In this document: piece by piece, positions 28,421-37,815 of the stretch | Layout of the letters: the number at the start of each line of letters is the position of its first letter | Numbering within the stretch: the stretch's first letter is position 1 | NCBI GenBank assembly: GCA_019638475.1 | Contig: JAHBTR010000003.1 | Span: 62,001-126,000, forward strand | DNA from: Chitinophagaceae bacterium | GTDB taxonomy: Bacteria > Bacteroidota > Bacteroidia > Chitinophagales > Chitinophagaceae | DNA: 64,000 nucleotides | Reading direction: 5' to 3' | The notes under the pieces: generated by a model | What the model saw: only the letters and a program-made list of their open reading frames with translations | The model's database searches: none | What the model was told of the DNA's origin: nothing | Made by a program: the position numbers and the translations under genes

Positions 28421-31400
28421 CTAATCTGTATCATCAGCATCATCTGTATTTCTATTAATAGTTAGTTCATTTGTTTTTACGAAACTGCACCACTCACATT
28501 CTGGCTTCCCACATCCTGTATGAAATTCTTTTGCCTGAATTTTTTGCCAAGTATCTTTTATTTGTGCAGTTACAATGTTGATGTCATTGGGCGTTACAAC
28601 TACTTTTTGTGTTAGGTATTCTTTGTTTTCAGGTTCTACAAATTCAAACACAGTGCTTAATGCTTGCCAATCATTACTCTTGTCATTATCTATCAATATT
28701 GTATAAAAAACAGCTTGTCGCCAATAATCACCACCATTTTCATATTCTTTTGCATTGTTGGGTTTATTTTCATCTCTTGCCTTTTGTGCTTTTATTGCAT
28801 CGGGTGAATTTAGTTTCTTTTTTGCATTGTCAAATTTGCCTGTTTTGTAATCTATCACAGTTACCTGTTTGCCTGTAAATTCTAACTTATCTAATTTACC
28901 ATTCAAAGGCACATTGCTTACAGCAACATTGCGAATATTTTTTTCTACTACTACAATTTTATTCCACTTATCAATATGTTCATTATAATATGGTGGCAAT
29001 ATTTTTTTGCCGTAATCCATTTTTAAAACAAAACTTTCAGGTGTAAATGCTTCCCTATTTTTTTGCATATACCAATTAAAATCATTCAACAAATCATCTG
29101 CTGAAGCAAATGTTTGATTATTCTCTTTCATTTTCTCAAACAAACGCTGTAATGCAAAGTGTACAGCACTTCCAAATACCATGCTTTCACTTTTTGCAGA
29201 AGGCACTTTAATTAAATTTTGATAATAAAACTTCAATGGGCAATCCAAATAGTTATTCAAATGCGTAACGCTTAATGAATAGTTTTTCAAAATTTGATTA
29301 ATATAATTTTCTTCTACCAATTCAATTTCGGGTTGGGCTGTTTCTTTAAACTGTAAGGCTAAATAATCAACCAATTGCTCATCGGGAACAATTTTTTGTA
29401 CAGGTTGCCAATTCATTTCTTTGCATATTTCTGTAACAAAAGTTGATTTAATTAAATCTTTTTCATTCTTATCTTTTACAGAATAAGAAATATGCAAATG
29501 TGTTTTAGCTCTTGTAACAGCTACATAAAACAATCTTCTGCTTTCTTCTAAACTATTATGCTCATTTTTTGTTTCATCGCCTATTAAATTATCAGGATAT
29601 TTATAAGCACGATTTTTACTTGCATTGTTTTCATCCCAAATTTTATCGGTACAACCAATTACAAAAACATAAGTAAACTCTGAACCTTTTGAAGCATGTG
29701 CAGTAATTAAATTAATACCATTATCTGTTGCCACAACTTTATATAACGGAATGGCAATTTTATTTTTTTGCATAAGATGAATACCATTCAATAATTCATG
29801 CAAAGTGGTTTCAGGGTTGCGTTTGCAAGTGTCTTTAATATAATTGAAGAATGAATTTAACACCTGCATTAGCCAAGGTTTTTCAGGGCTTTGCATAATA
29901 TAAGAAAGCACATTTGCTTTTTGAACAACCAATTCTACTAAATGCTGAACTGTAATATTATTGGCTTGTTTCAATAAATTTTCCAGCACACTGCTTATTT
30001 GTTGTAAGCTGTTATTTGGTTGAGAAAATAAATCTCCATTGCTTGGTTGTATTTCGTTCAACATTCTGCGTAAAGAATAACGATTTTCTTTTCTACCAAT
30101 ATTTTTTTCATTCACCTGCATATTTAGTAAAGCAATATCGGCGGGCTTTGCATCAAAAAAATTAAAGTGCAAAATTTTAAACAATAAATCATCTGCACTG
30201 TACGAAATAGTATTTTCTTTATCAATCCATGTTAAGATAGTAATAATATTTTGTATAAAAGGCAGTTGCAAAACATCTATTTTCTTTCTGGAATTAACCG
30301 CAATATTTTTACTTTCAAGAATGGTAACAATTTCTTCTACCTGTGCATGATTACGATAAATAACAGCAATTTCTTTTCCCGAAACTCCTTTGTTTACAAG
30401 CGTTTCCAACTGCAAAGCAATATTCATTGCTTCATGTGTTAAGTTAGGATATTCAACAATTTCGGGCTTAATAGAAATGTTTTGCAAAGAAGGTAGAGAT
30501 GAGATTAACGGCTCATCATTTTTTTGTGTTCTTCCAATATTTTTTTTAATTAACCTATGTGCTGCATTTAAAATGATTTGTGTAGAACGATAATTGTTTA
30601 TTAGATTAATAACAGTAATGTTTTCTTTATACTTTTTTTCAAACTCAACAATATTTTCTACGTTAGCACCTTGAAAAGAATAAATACTTTGGTCTGCATC
30701 GCCTACTACAAATACATTAGGTACATCCCAATAATTAATTAAATATTGCAACAATAAATTTTGAGAACGGCTTGTGTCTTGAAATTCATCTACCAAAATG
30801 TATAAAAACCTTTCTTGATAATCGAGCAATAAATTTTTATTTTTTTCAAAAGCATTCAGCACCCACAAAATCATATCATCAAAATTATAACGGCTTATTT
30901 CCTTCATCATTTCATTATAGCGTGGATATAAGGCTGCTGCTGCTTTCAGCACTCCCAAACTTTCTTCTAATTTATAAAAATCCTGTTTTAAATCTCCAGC
31001 TTCTTTATCCTTAAACTTTTTTTGATACTTATATTTTTTATAGTAAGGTGTATCTTTTTCGCTATTTCTAATTTCTTCTAAAAATTCATCTGCTTTGTTA
31101 TTAATATACTCTACACTAAACGCTTCTTTTTTCATTAAAGCAAATAATGCTTTTAATCTTGATGTTTCATAATACACATCGCCACGAAAACGTTTTAAAA
31201 TATTATCAGAGTCAATGCTGTCAATTAATTTATTAAACAAATCAATTTCTTCTAACTCGCTAATAGGTTCTAAATTCAGTTTGCCGAAATAGGAAATATT
31301 ATCTTGTATTACTTCATTACAAAAAGAGTGAAACGTATGAATTTTTACACCATAAGCTGCTGTATCAATAATTTTCAGCAAACGATTACGCATTTCTACA

Positions 31401-31624
31401 GCACCATTATCTGTATAAGTTAAACACAAAATATTATTAGGATTGGTATCTGTTTTCAATAAAATATTACCAACACGGGTAGATAGAATTTGTGTTTTAC
31501 CTGTACCTGGACCTGCATTTACCATTACAGGACCTTCAGTGGTATTTACAGCAAGCAACTGTTCTTTATTCAGCCTTTGATATACCTCGTTGAAATTTTG
31601 CAAAGTTTTATTATTAGTAGTCAT
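28421..31624 (-). CDS. UvrD/Rep-family DNA helicase with C-terminal PD-(D/E)XK nuclease
   Basis: The 1067-residue protein combines a superfamily 1A helicase (Walker A GPGTGKT at about 38-44; Walker B LVDEFQDTS; motif III GDADQSIYSFQGA; motif VI VAVTRAKTHL) with a C-terminal nuclease domain carrying VIDYKTGK, the catalytic D-x-K of RecB-like nucleases. One cysteine in LDCPLKFYY plus three in CGKPECEWC form the four-cysteine pattern of an iron-sulfur staple as in AddB. It likely takes part in double-strand break or stalled-fork processing. It is single-gene here, without a recognisable AddA/RecC partner. Confidence 0.92.
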   Translation of the reverse strand: MTTNNKTLQNFNEVYQRLNKEQLLAVNTTEGPVMVNAGPGTGKTQILSTRVGNILLKTDTNPNNILCLTYTDNGAVEMRNRLLKIIDTAAYGVKIHTFHSFCNEVIQDNISYFGKLNLEPISELEEIDLFNKLIDSIDSDNILKRFRGDVYYETSRLKALFALMKKEAFSVEYINNKADEFLEEIRNSEKDTPYYKKYKYQKKFKDKEAGDLKQDFYKLEESLGVLKAAAALYPRYNEMMKEISRYNFDDMILWVLNAFEKNKNLLLDYQERFLYILVDEFQDTSRSQNLLLQYLINYWDVPNVFVVGDADQSIYSFQGANVENIVEFEKKYKENITVINLINNYRSTQIILNAAHRLIKKNIGRTQKNDEPLISSLPSLQNISIKPEIVEYPNLTHEAMNIALQLETLVNKGVSGKEIAVIYRNHAQVEEIVTILESKNIAVNSRKKIDVLQLPFIQNIITILTWIDKENTISYSADDLLFKILHFNFFDAKPADIALLNMQVNEKNIGRKENRYSLRRMLNEIQPSNGDLFSQPNNSLQQISSVLENLLKQANNITVQHLVELVVQKANVLSYIMQSPEKPWLMQVLNSFFNYIKDTCKRNPETTLHELLNGIHLMQKNKIAIPLYKVVATDNGINLITAHASKGSEFTYVFVIGCTDKIWDENNASKNRAYKYPDNLIGDETKNEHNSLEESRRLFYVAVTRAKTHLHISYSVKDKNEKDLIKSTFVTEICKEMNWQPVQKIVPDEQLVDYLALQFKETAQPEIELVEENYINQILKNYSLSVTHLNNYLDCPLKFYYQNLIKVPSAKSESMVFGSAVHFALQRLFEKMKENNQTFASADDLLNDFNWYMQKNREAFTPESFVLKMDYGKKILPPYYNEHIDKWNKIVVVEKNIRNVAVSNVPLNGKLDKLEFTGKQVTVIDYKTGKFDNAKKKLNSPDAIKAQKARDENKPNNAKEYENGGDYWRQAVFYTILIDNDKSNDWQALSTVFEFVEPENKEYLTQKVVVTPNDINIVTAQIKDTWQKIQAKEFHTGCGKPECEWCSFVKTNELTINRNTDDADDTD

Positions 31625-31631
31625 ACTTTTG
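31624..31631 (+). promoter_or_regulatory. -7 element for the secreted-protein/TonB pair
   Basis: TACTTTTG is an exact TAnnTTTG match overlapping the start codon of the divergent helicase gene, about 28 bases upstream of the ATG of the next plus-strand gene. Confidence 0.45.
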
Positions 31632-31659
31632 TTCTATACAATTTTTAAAAATAACGCAC

Positions 31660-32262
31660 ATGAAAAAAATATTTTTTATTATATTGGTTCTATTGTCAAT
31701 TAATGTTTTTTCTCAACAAAATGATGATTATAAAAACTTTATTCAGCAAATAAAAAAAGATACAAAAATTGACAAAGATGATAATACCATATATAATTTA
31801 TTAAATGATTTTTATGAACAGGCTTTACAATCAGATGAAGGAGAGCTTAAACCTGACATCCCATTAAAAATTCAAAAGCTATATGAAGATAAAAATACTA
31901 AAAACATTCATATATTAATCATGCTTTTAACTTATCAGGAACATATAAGTGAAACTGCGGCGGTAGGAAAAAAGCCAGATTCAGAGTTTCAAGTAAACCT
32001 AATGACTGATTTAGAAAACGAAATGAAAGCCATATACGATAAAATTCCCCCCATTATTTATATCTATAAAGCAGAAGCCCTAAGTTCTAATGGGCAAAAA
32101 AATAATGCATCAATTATCGTATCAAAAGGATTAGTGGAATACCCTAATTCTATTCCACTTAAAGTATATAAGTATATAGAAACAAATGACGAAAAAATAA
32201 AAAATGATTTAATACAAAATCATTCAAATCATTGGATGATAAAACAATTCGGAATAAAATAA
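31660..32262 (+). CDS. Secreted protein of unknown function (200 aa)
   Basis: The product begins with a clear signal peptide (1-18, NVFSQ) and continues as a charged, mainly helical domain (for example NTIYNLLNDFYEQALQSDEG and AKALSS-like helices further on, with ASIIVSKGLVEYPNSIPL). The helical pattern could be TPR-like, but no repeat is clear enough to claim. I recognise no family. It precedes a TonB-like gene by 18 bases, so the two probably share a transcript. Confidence 0.6.
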   Translation: MKKIFFIILVLLSINVFSQQNDDYKNFIQQIKKDTKIDKDDNTIYNLLNDFYEQALQSDEGELKPDIPLKIQKLYEDKNTKNIHILIMLLTYQEHISETAAVGKKPDSEFQVNLMTDLENEMKAIYDKIPPIIYIYKAEALSSNGQKNNASIIVSKGLVEYPNSIPLKVYKYIETNDEKIKNDLIQNHSNHWMIKQFGIK

Positions 32263-32280
32263 ATAAAAAACAGTTTTCTT

Positions 32281-32691
32281 ATGAGATATCTTCTTTTTTT
32301 TATACTGATAATTTTTTCTGTCGTTTCTTCCAATGCTCAATCAAAGGATAAACCTATTGAACCACCAGAGCTTGATACTATTTATAATGTAGTAGATGTA
32401 GTGCCAAGTTTTCCTGGAGGCGATAAAGCATGGAAAAAATATTTGAAAGAAAATATGAAATATCCCAAAAAAGCGTGGTGGGAAGAATTAGAAGCCGATG
32501 CTGTTTTAGAATTTGTAGTAAGAAAAGATGGCAGCATTACCAATATAACCAACCTTACTGTTAATGGTTGGGGCTTTGAAGAAGAGGCTGTAAGGCTTTT
32601 AAAAAAATCGGGCAAATGGATTCCTGCTGTTAAAAATGGAAAGAAAGTACATTATCACGCCAAACTAACTTTTCCTTTCAGGCTTAAATAA
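32281..32691 (+). CDS. TonB C-terminal-domain protein
   Basis: The 136-residue protein has a signal peptide (1-20, SNAQS) and then a TonB C-terminal domain: VPSFPGGDKAWKKYLKENMKYP and AVLEFVVRKDGSITNITNL followed by GFEEEAVRLLKKSGKWIPA. The N-terminal membrane anchor and proline-rich spacer of full TonB are absent, and the signal peptide appears cleavable, so this is a soluble periplasmic version rather than a canonical energy transducer. Such short forms are common in Bacteroidota. It is followed by a divergent-free spacer and the MarR gene. Confidence 0.85.
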   Translation: MRYLLFFILIIFSVVSSNAQSKDKPIEPPELDTIYNVVDVVPSFPGGDKAWKKYLKENMKYPKKAWWEELEADAVLEFVVRKDGSITNITNLTVNGWGFEEEAVRLLKKSGKWIPAVKNGKKVHYHAKLTFPFRLK

Positions 32692-32785
32692 AAATTTTCT
32701 GATTAACCCGATATATTTTCAATATATCTATTTCTTATACTTTCGGTATTAACAGAATTTTTTTTATCCTAATTAAAAATCCCCC

Positions 32786-32815
32786 TACCTTTGAATAGTT
32801 GCATAAACAACTATT
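32786..32815 (+). promoter_or_regulatory. Promoter with overlapping MarR-type operator
   Basis: TACCTTTG (an exact TAnnTTTG element) is followed directly by AATAGTTG, six bases, and CAACTATT, a perfect 8-bp inverted repeat that ends at the base before the ATG of the MarR-family gene. The predicted start of transcription falls inside the palindrome, so a bound dimer would block initiation. This is the standard layout for autoregulation by MarR-family repressors; the bound regulator is inferred, not seen. Confidence 0.65.
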
Positions 32816-33262
32816 ATGACTAAAAGCCATTTTAAAAGAGGAGAATTATATAGCGTTTTAAACGCTATGGCAGCAACTGCTATAGCCAGAAGGTTGCAAA
32901 AAAATTTTCGAAATAATGGTATTGACATCACCATTGAACAGTGGAGTATTTTATATCACTTATGGAAAGAAGATGGATTAAGCCAACAAGAATTGTGCAA
33001 TAGAACTTTTAGAGATAAACCCAGTATAACAAGGCTGATACATAATTTAGAAAAACAAAAATTGGTTAAACGGGTTTCTGATAAAAAAGATAAAAGAGTA
33101 AACTCTGTTTGCCTTACAGAATCTGCAAAAAAATTACATGATATAACCATCAGTATTGCTAACCAAACAATGGATGAAGCATTAGTAAATGTTTCTAAAG
33201 AGGAAATAGAAACAGTAAAAAATGTTTTGCAAAAAGTGTATGACAACGTAACAATTAAATAA
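32816..33262 (+). CDS. MarR-family transcriptional regulator
   Basis: The 148-residue protein has the winged helix-turn-helix of the MarR family: ITIEQWSILYHLWKEDGLSQQELCNRTFRDKPSITRLIHNLEKQKLVKRV is the DNA-recognition region, with the wing at SDKKDKRVNSVCLTE, and the flanking helices form the dimer interface. The operator-like palindrome immediately in front of its own ATG suggests autoregulation. It is followed after 24 bases by a large acyl-CoA dehydrogenase gene, so it may control that gene, with a fatty-acyl or aromatic compound as the effector. That effector is not known. Confidence 0.92.
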   Translation: MTKSHFKRGELYSVLNAMAATAIARRLQKNFRNNGIDITIEQWSILYHLWKEDGLSQQELCNRTFRDKPSITRLIHNLEKQKLVKRVSDKKDKRVNSVCLTESAKKLHDITISIANQTMDEALVNVSKEEIETVKNVLQKVYDNVTIK

Positions 33263-33286
33263 TCAACTTAAAATAGACAATATATT

Positions 33287-35077
33287 ATGAGCACAGTACA
33301 ACAAAATACAACCTTGAAAGGAGGAGAGTGGATTATAAAAGACACCAACTCATCTGACATTTTTGCTCCAGAAGATTTTAATGAAGAGCAAAAAATGGTT
33401 ATGGATATGTGTTATCAATTTTTAGAAGCAGAGATAACGCCTAACCTTGAAAGAATTGATAAACAAGAGCAAGGCTTAGTGCCTTCTTTATTAGAAAAAG
33501 CAGGTGAGCAAGGATTGCTTTCTACCACTTTTCCTGAAGAATATGGTGGCTTAGGAAAAGATTTTATTACAGGCACTATTGTAAATGAAGGTTTAGGTGC
33601 TGGTCATAGTTTTAGTGTAGCTGTTGCTGCACATACAGGTATTGGTAGCTTGCCTATTTTATATTTTGGCACAGAAGAACAAAAGCAAAAATATATTCCA
33701 AAACTATCCACAGGAGAATGGAAAGGAGCTTATGGATTAACAGAACCAAATAGTGGTAGCGATGCTCTTAGTGCAAAAACAACAGCCAAACTTAGTGATG
33801 ATGGAAAATATTATTTATTAAATGGACAAAAGTGTTGGATAACCAATGGTGGTTTTGCAGATGTATTTACTGTATTTGCAAAAATTGATGGTACACAATT
33901 TACTGCATTCATTATTGAAAGAGGCTTTGAAGGTTTTACACAAGGACCAGAAGAACATAAAATGGGCATCAAAGGTTCATCAACTGTTCAGCTATATTTT
34001 CAAGATTGCAAAGTGCCAGTAGAAAATGTTTTAGGAGAAATAGGAAAAGGACATGTAATAGCATTTAATATTTTAAACATTGGACGCTTAAAATTATGTG
34101 CTGCAACTTTAGGTGGAGCAAAAAGAGCAGCATCTATATCTGTTCAATATGCTAATACAAGAGAACAGTTTAAACTACCTATTGCAAAGTTTGGAGCTAT
34201 TAAACATAAGTTAGGAGAAATGGCTATTAAACTTTGGGTTGCAGAAAGTGCCTTGTATCGTACATCAAAATGGATTGATGATAAAGAACATGAATTATTA
34301 AATGAAGGAAAACCTTTTAATGAAGCACTACTTGGCTCAGCAGAAGAATATGCCATAGAGTGTGCTATATTAAAAGTATTTGGTAGCGAAACTTTGAACT
34401 ATGTAGTAGATGAAGGAGTACAAATACATGGGGGTAATGGTTTTAGTGATGAATATGTTATTAGCAAAGCATATAGAGATAGTAGAATAAATAGAATTTT
34501 TGAAGGTACAAATGAAATAAACAGATTGCTTATAGTAGATATGGTATTAAAACGTGCTATGAAAGGAAAATTAGATTTAATGACACCTGCTATGAATGTA
34601 CAAAAAGAATTGATGAGCATTCCAGATTTTGGTAGTGAAGAAGAAGGTGCATTTGGCAAAGAATTAAAATATATAGCCAACTTTAAAAAAGCTGTTTTAA
34701 TGGTAGCGGGTGCAGCAGTTCAAAAATTAATGATGCAGTTAGAAAAAGAGCAAGAAGTGTTAATGAGTATTGCAGATATGGCAATAGAAACTTTTCATGC
34801 AGAAAGTGCTTTAATGCGTTTAATGAAATTAACTGCACAACAAGATGAAGCTACAACAACTTTACAAACAGATATGGTAAAAACATATATTTATGATGCT
34901 GCTGATAGAATAAATAAAGCAGGTAAAGATGCTCTTAACAGTTTTGCAGAAGGCGATGAATTGCGTATGATGCACATAGGCTTAAAAAGATTTACTAAGG
35001 TAGAACCATTTAATACCAAAGATGCAAGAAGAAGAATTTGTAATAAAATGTTAGAAGCAAATACTTATTGCTATTAA
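33287..35077 (+). CDS. Acyl-CoA dehydrogenase (long form)
   Basis: The 596-residue flavoenzyme catalyses the first, alpha-beta oxidation step of fatty-acyl-CoA degradation. The FAD/substrate core is in the first 400 residues: GAYGLTEPNSGSDA, the FAD-binding WITNGGFAD loop, and INRIFEGTNEINRL with the catalytic-position glutamate. A C-terminal extension of about 180 residues, helical and lacking an obvious second domain, matches the VLCAD/ACAD9-like long forms frequent in Bacteroidota. The gene belongs to the MarR unit and ends at a terminator. The chain-length preference cannot be read from the sequence. Confidence 0.95.
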   Translation: MSTVQQNTTLKGGEWIIKDTNSSDIFAPEDFNEEQKMVMDMCYQFLEAEITPNLERIDKQEQGLVPSLLEKAGEQGLLSTTFPEEYGGLGKDFITGTIVNEGLGAGHSFSVAVAAHTGIGSLPILYFGTEEQKQKYIPKLSTGEWKGAYGLTEPNSGSDALSAKTTAKLSDDGKYYLLNGQKCWITNGGFADVFTVFAKIDGTQFTAFIIERGFEGFTQGPEEHKMGIKGSSTVQLYFQDCKVPVENVLGEIGKGHVIAFNILNIGRLKLCAATLGGAKRAASISVQYANTREQFKLPIAKFGAIKHKLGEMAIKLWVAESALYRTSKWIDDKEHELLNEGKPFNEALLGSAEEYAIECAILKVFGSETLNYVVDEGVQIHGGNGFSDEYVISKAYRDSRINRIFEGTNEINRLLIVDMVLKRAMKGKLDLMTPAMNVQKELMSIPDFGSEEEGAFGKELKYIANFKKAVLMVAGAAVQKLMMQLEKEQEVLMSIADMAIETFHAESALMRLMKLTAQQDEATTTLQTDMVKTYIYDAADRINKAGKDALNSFAEGDELRMMHIGLKRFTKVEPFNTKDARRRICNKMLEANTYCY

Positions 35078-35097
35078 TGACAAATAATAATCTATAT

Positions 35098-35126
35098 AAA
35101 AGGCTACTTTCATTGTAGCCTTTTTT
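35098..35126 (+). terminator. Terminator after the acyl-CoA dehydrogenase gene
   Basis: AAAGGCTAC and GTAGCCTTT form a 9-bp stem with a seven-base loop and a T run. It separates the MarR/acyl-CoA dehydrogenase unit from the convergent copper ATPase gene. Confidence 0.8.
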
Positions 35127-35174
35127 GTATCGTTATGATTGTATAATTACTCTGTTGCTACAAGAAATAATTTT

Positions 35175-37301
35175 TTAAAATACTTTCTTCCATCTTAGTC
35201 TTACACTATTTATAGCCAATACTACATCGCTTAAACCCATAATTAATGCACCAATAGTAGGGCTTAAAAAGCCTAATGATGCTACAGGTATAGCAACAAT
35301 ATTGTAAGAGAATGCCCAAAATAAATTTTCTTTAATAGTTATGTAAGTATGTTTTCCTAAGCCTAATGCTTCTGGTAAATTTTTTAAGCCATGATTCATT
35401 AAAACCACTTGGGCACTTTGCATAGCTACATGACTTGCATCGCTTAATGAAATGCCCACTGTGGCTTTGGCTAATGCTGGTCCATCATTGATGCCATCAC
35501 CAATCATAGCAGTTGGTGCTTGTTCATTTAGTTTGCTTATGTATTGTAATTTTTGTTCAGGACTTTGTTCTGCTATTACTTCATCTAATCCTACTATTTC
35601 TTGCACTTGCAAACATTTTTCTTTTTTATCGCCACTTAATAAAATTGTTTTGATGCCTTTAGATTTTAGTTGTTGAATGACCGATGCTGCTTCTTCTCTT
35701 AATTCATCTTTTACATCTATCCAACCTATCAACTCTCCATTTTTAGAAACATATACATTGTGGAAATCATCTTCATTTAATTTATCAGAAGTTTTGTAAG
35801 AGCCTGCAATAAATTCATTATCGTCCATATCTATTGCTTTCATGCCAAGCCCTTTTACTTCTTCTATATTTTTCCATCGTATATCATTTTTTATTTTCCA
35901 TTCTTTAGCTATAGATTTTCCTATTGGATGATTAGAATATTTTTCTAATGAAAAAACAATTTGTTTAAATTCATCTTCTTGAATAGAAGTATTAAAATCG
36001 GCAATTTGAAATTTTCCTGTTGTTAATGTACCTGTTTTATCAAACACTACTTGTTTAATAGATTTGAATACTTCAAGGCTTCTGGCATTTTTAAATAGTA
36101 TGCCTTTTTTTGCACCACGTCCTAAACCTACAGCAATAGCTGCTGGTGTAGCCAAACCCATAGCACAAGGGCAACTAATTACTAATACTGCAATACTTCT
36201 TAATAAACTTTCTGCAAATGTGTGATGAGCCAAAAAATAATTTGCCAATAAAGTAATCAATGCAATACCTACTACTAAAGGAATAAAAATGGCACTTATT
36301 TTATCTGCCAACTGTTGTACAGGAGGTTTTTCTGTTTCAGCTTCTTTAATCATTTTTAAAATATTGGCTAATACAGTATCTTCTCCTACTGCTGTTATTT
36401 GTGCTTTTACAGTTCCTGTTTCTACAATACTTCCTCCTATCAATTTATCTTTCATTGTTTTTTTTAGAGGAATACTTTCACCAGTTACAATGGCTTCATT
36501 TACTTCTGCTTCGCCCCAAAGAATTTTGCAATCCATAGGCACATGTTCTCCATTGCGTATTAACACTAAATCGCCTACTCGTAAGTCTTTACTTTCTACC
36601 TGAAAAATTTGTTCTTGGTGCTTGCCGTCAAAAGCAATCATGTTTGCCATTGTTTTTTGAGTAGTAGCTAATTTTTTAAGTGCCGATTGTGTTTGCTCTA
36701 CAGTTGCATCTTCCATATAATTACCCAAGAAAACCAAAGTAATAATAGTAGCGGCTGTTTCAAAAAATAAAAAATCTTCGGCTCTACCAATTATTAATCC
36801 ATACAGGCTATAAAAGAAAGCTGCTGTACTACCAATGGTTATTAGTACATTCATATTTGGTATGCCTTTGAGAACACTGTTTATAGCACTCTTGCCAAAA
36901 AAATCCATACCAACTATGTAAACAGGAATGGTTAATGCTAATTGTACATAAGGATTCATTAAAAAATGAATGTGTACAAAAGGTAGCATGTGCAACATTA
37001 ATGGTGCTGTGAAAATGAGACAAAACCAAAAGCGTTGTAAATTATTTTTAAAAGGAAGTAATCCATAATATTCATGATGATGATGACCATGACCATCTTC
37101 TTTCTTAACAGAATAGCCCAGCTTTGCAATACCTTTTTCTATTTCTTGTAAAGAAATATTATCATCTTTTTCAAAACTTACATCACCGCCTATAAAGTTT
37201 ACTTTTACTTCATTAAGTCCTTTTCCTTTTAAATATTTATCTATGGTTAAAGCACAGTTTGTACAACTCATTCCACCCACTTTCATTTCTATTTTTTCCA
37301 T
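35175..37301 (-). CDS. copA: Copper-translocating P1B-type ATPase
   Basis: The roughly 708-residue protein has an N-terminal heavy-metal-associated domain (GGMSCTNCALTID), a histidine cluster (GHGHHHHEYYG), the transmembrane CPC motif (VISCPCAMGLATP), the phosphorylation site DKTGTLTTG, the HP locus (SNHPIGKS) and the hinge GDGINDGPALA. The helix-7 pattern ENLFWAFSYNIVAIP agrees with Cu+ pumps. In the last helix the usual MxxSS metal ligand is MGLSD, so the second serine is replaced by aspartate. ATG at 37301 is preferred; the longer TTG start adds only three residues. It exports copper from the cytoplasm. Confidence 0.93.
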   Translation of the reverse strand: MEKIEMKVGGMSCTNCALTIDKYLKGKGLNEVKVNFIGGDVSFEKDDNISLQEIEKGIAKLGYSVKKEDGHGHHHHEYYGLLPFKNNLQRFWFCLIFTAPLMLHMLPFVHIHFLMNPYVQLALTIPVYIVGMDFFGKSAINSVLKGIPNMNVLITIGSTAAFFYSLYGLIIGRAEDFLFFETAATIITLVFLGNYMEDATVEQTQSALKKLATTQKTMANMIAFDGKHQEQIFQVESKDLRVGDLVLIRNGEHVPMDCKILWGEAEVNEAIVTGESIPLKKTMKDKLIGGSIVETGTVKAQITAVGEDTVLANILKMIKEAETEKPPVQQLADKISAIFIPLVVGIALITLLANYFLAHHTFAESLLRSIAVLVISCPCAMGLATPAAIAVGLGRGAKKGILFKNARSLEVFKSIKQVVFDKTGTLTTGKFQIADFNTSIQEDEFKQIVFSLEKYSNHPIGKSIAKEWKIKNDIRWKNIEEVKGLGMKAIDMDDNEFIAGSYKTSDKLNEDDFHNVYVSKNGELIGWIDVKDELREEAASVIQQLKSKGIKTILLSGDKKEKCLQVQEIVGLDEVIAEQSPEQKLQYISKLNEQAPTAMIGDGINDGPALAKATVGISLSDASHVAMQSAQVVLMNHGLKNLPEALGLGKHTYITIKENLFWAFSYNIVAIPVASLGFLSPTIGALIMGLSDVVLAINSVRLRWKKVF

Positions 37302-37339
37302 AAAATTCAATTTTATTATAGTAACTATATTTATAAAAA

Positions 37340-37347
37340 CAAAGGTA
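37340..37347 (-). promoter_or_regulatory. -7 element of the copper ATPase gene
   Basis: On the minus strand the bases read TACCTTTG, an exact TAnnTTTG match, about 39 bases upstream of the copper ATPase start. It lies in a 75-base divergent spacer shared with the tsaE promoter. Confidence 0.5.
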
Positions 37348-37373
37348 AATTATATAACTTCCGTATAAGAAAA

Positions 37374-37381
37374 TATCTTTG
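37374..37381 (+). promoter_or_regulatory. -7 element of the tsaE gene
   Basis: TATCTTTG is an exact TAnnTTTG match ending only four bases before the tsaE ATG, so the transcript would be leaderless or would start at or just past the ATG. If transcription starts past the ATG, a downstream start codon would have to be used. Confidence 0.45.
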
Positions 37382-37385
37382 TATC

Positions 37386-37811
37386 ATGGATGCAATATTT
37401 ACACTTGAGTCTATTAATAAAGTAGCAGAAATGTTTTGGAATAAATTTAATAAGCAAAAGTTATGGGCATTTCATGCACCAATGGGTTCGGGTAAAACAA
37501 CTTTTATTCATGCGTTGTGTAGCCATGTTTTACAAATAAAAGAAAATATTAGTAGTCCTACTTTTTCTATTATTAATGAATATACAAGCCCTATTGTAAA
37601 AACTGTTTTTCATACAGATTGGTATAGGTTGAAAAGTGAACAAGAAGCTATAGATGCTGGTGTAGAAGATATATTAGACAGTGGTTTTTTATGCTTAATA
37701 GAATGGTCAGAAAATGCTATACATCTTTTGCCAGAAAATACATTGCATATTTATTTAGAAGCATTAGATACAACAACAAGAAGAATTTTTGTACATACAG
37801 AAAATGGGTAG
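37386..37811 (+). CDS. tsaE: tRNA threonylcarbamoyladenosine biosynthesis ATPase TsaE
   Basis: The 141-residue protein is the TsaE ATPase of the t6A37 tRNA modification pathway, which acts with TsaB, TsaD and TsaC. It shows a P-loop APMGSGKTTFIHALC, the switch segment ISSPTFSIINEY with the conserved S/T-P-T-F, HTDWYRL (the conserved H-x-D-x-Y-R) and LIEWSENA (the E-W pattern). The size and motif order are those of the family. The other t6A genes are not in the window. The end of the gene is convergent with the ABC permease gene, 4 bases apart. Confidence 0.95.
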   Translation: MDAIFTLESINKVAEMFWNKFNKQKLWAFHAPMGSGKTTFIHALCSHVLQIKENISSPTFSIINEYTSPIVKTVFHTDWYRLKSEQEAIDAGVEDILDSGFLCLIEWSENAIHLLPENTLHIYLEALDTTTRRIFVHTENG

Positions 37812-37815
37812 AGAG

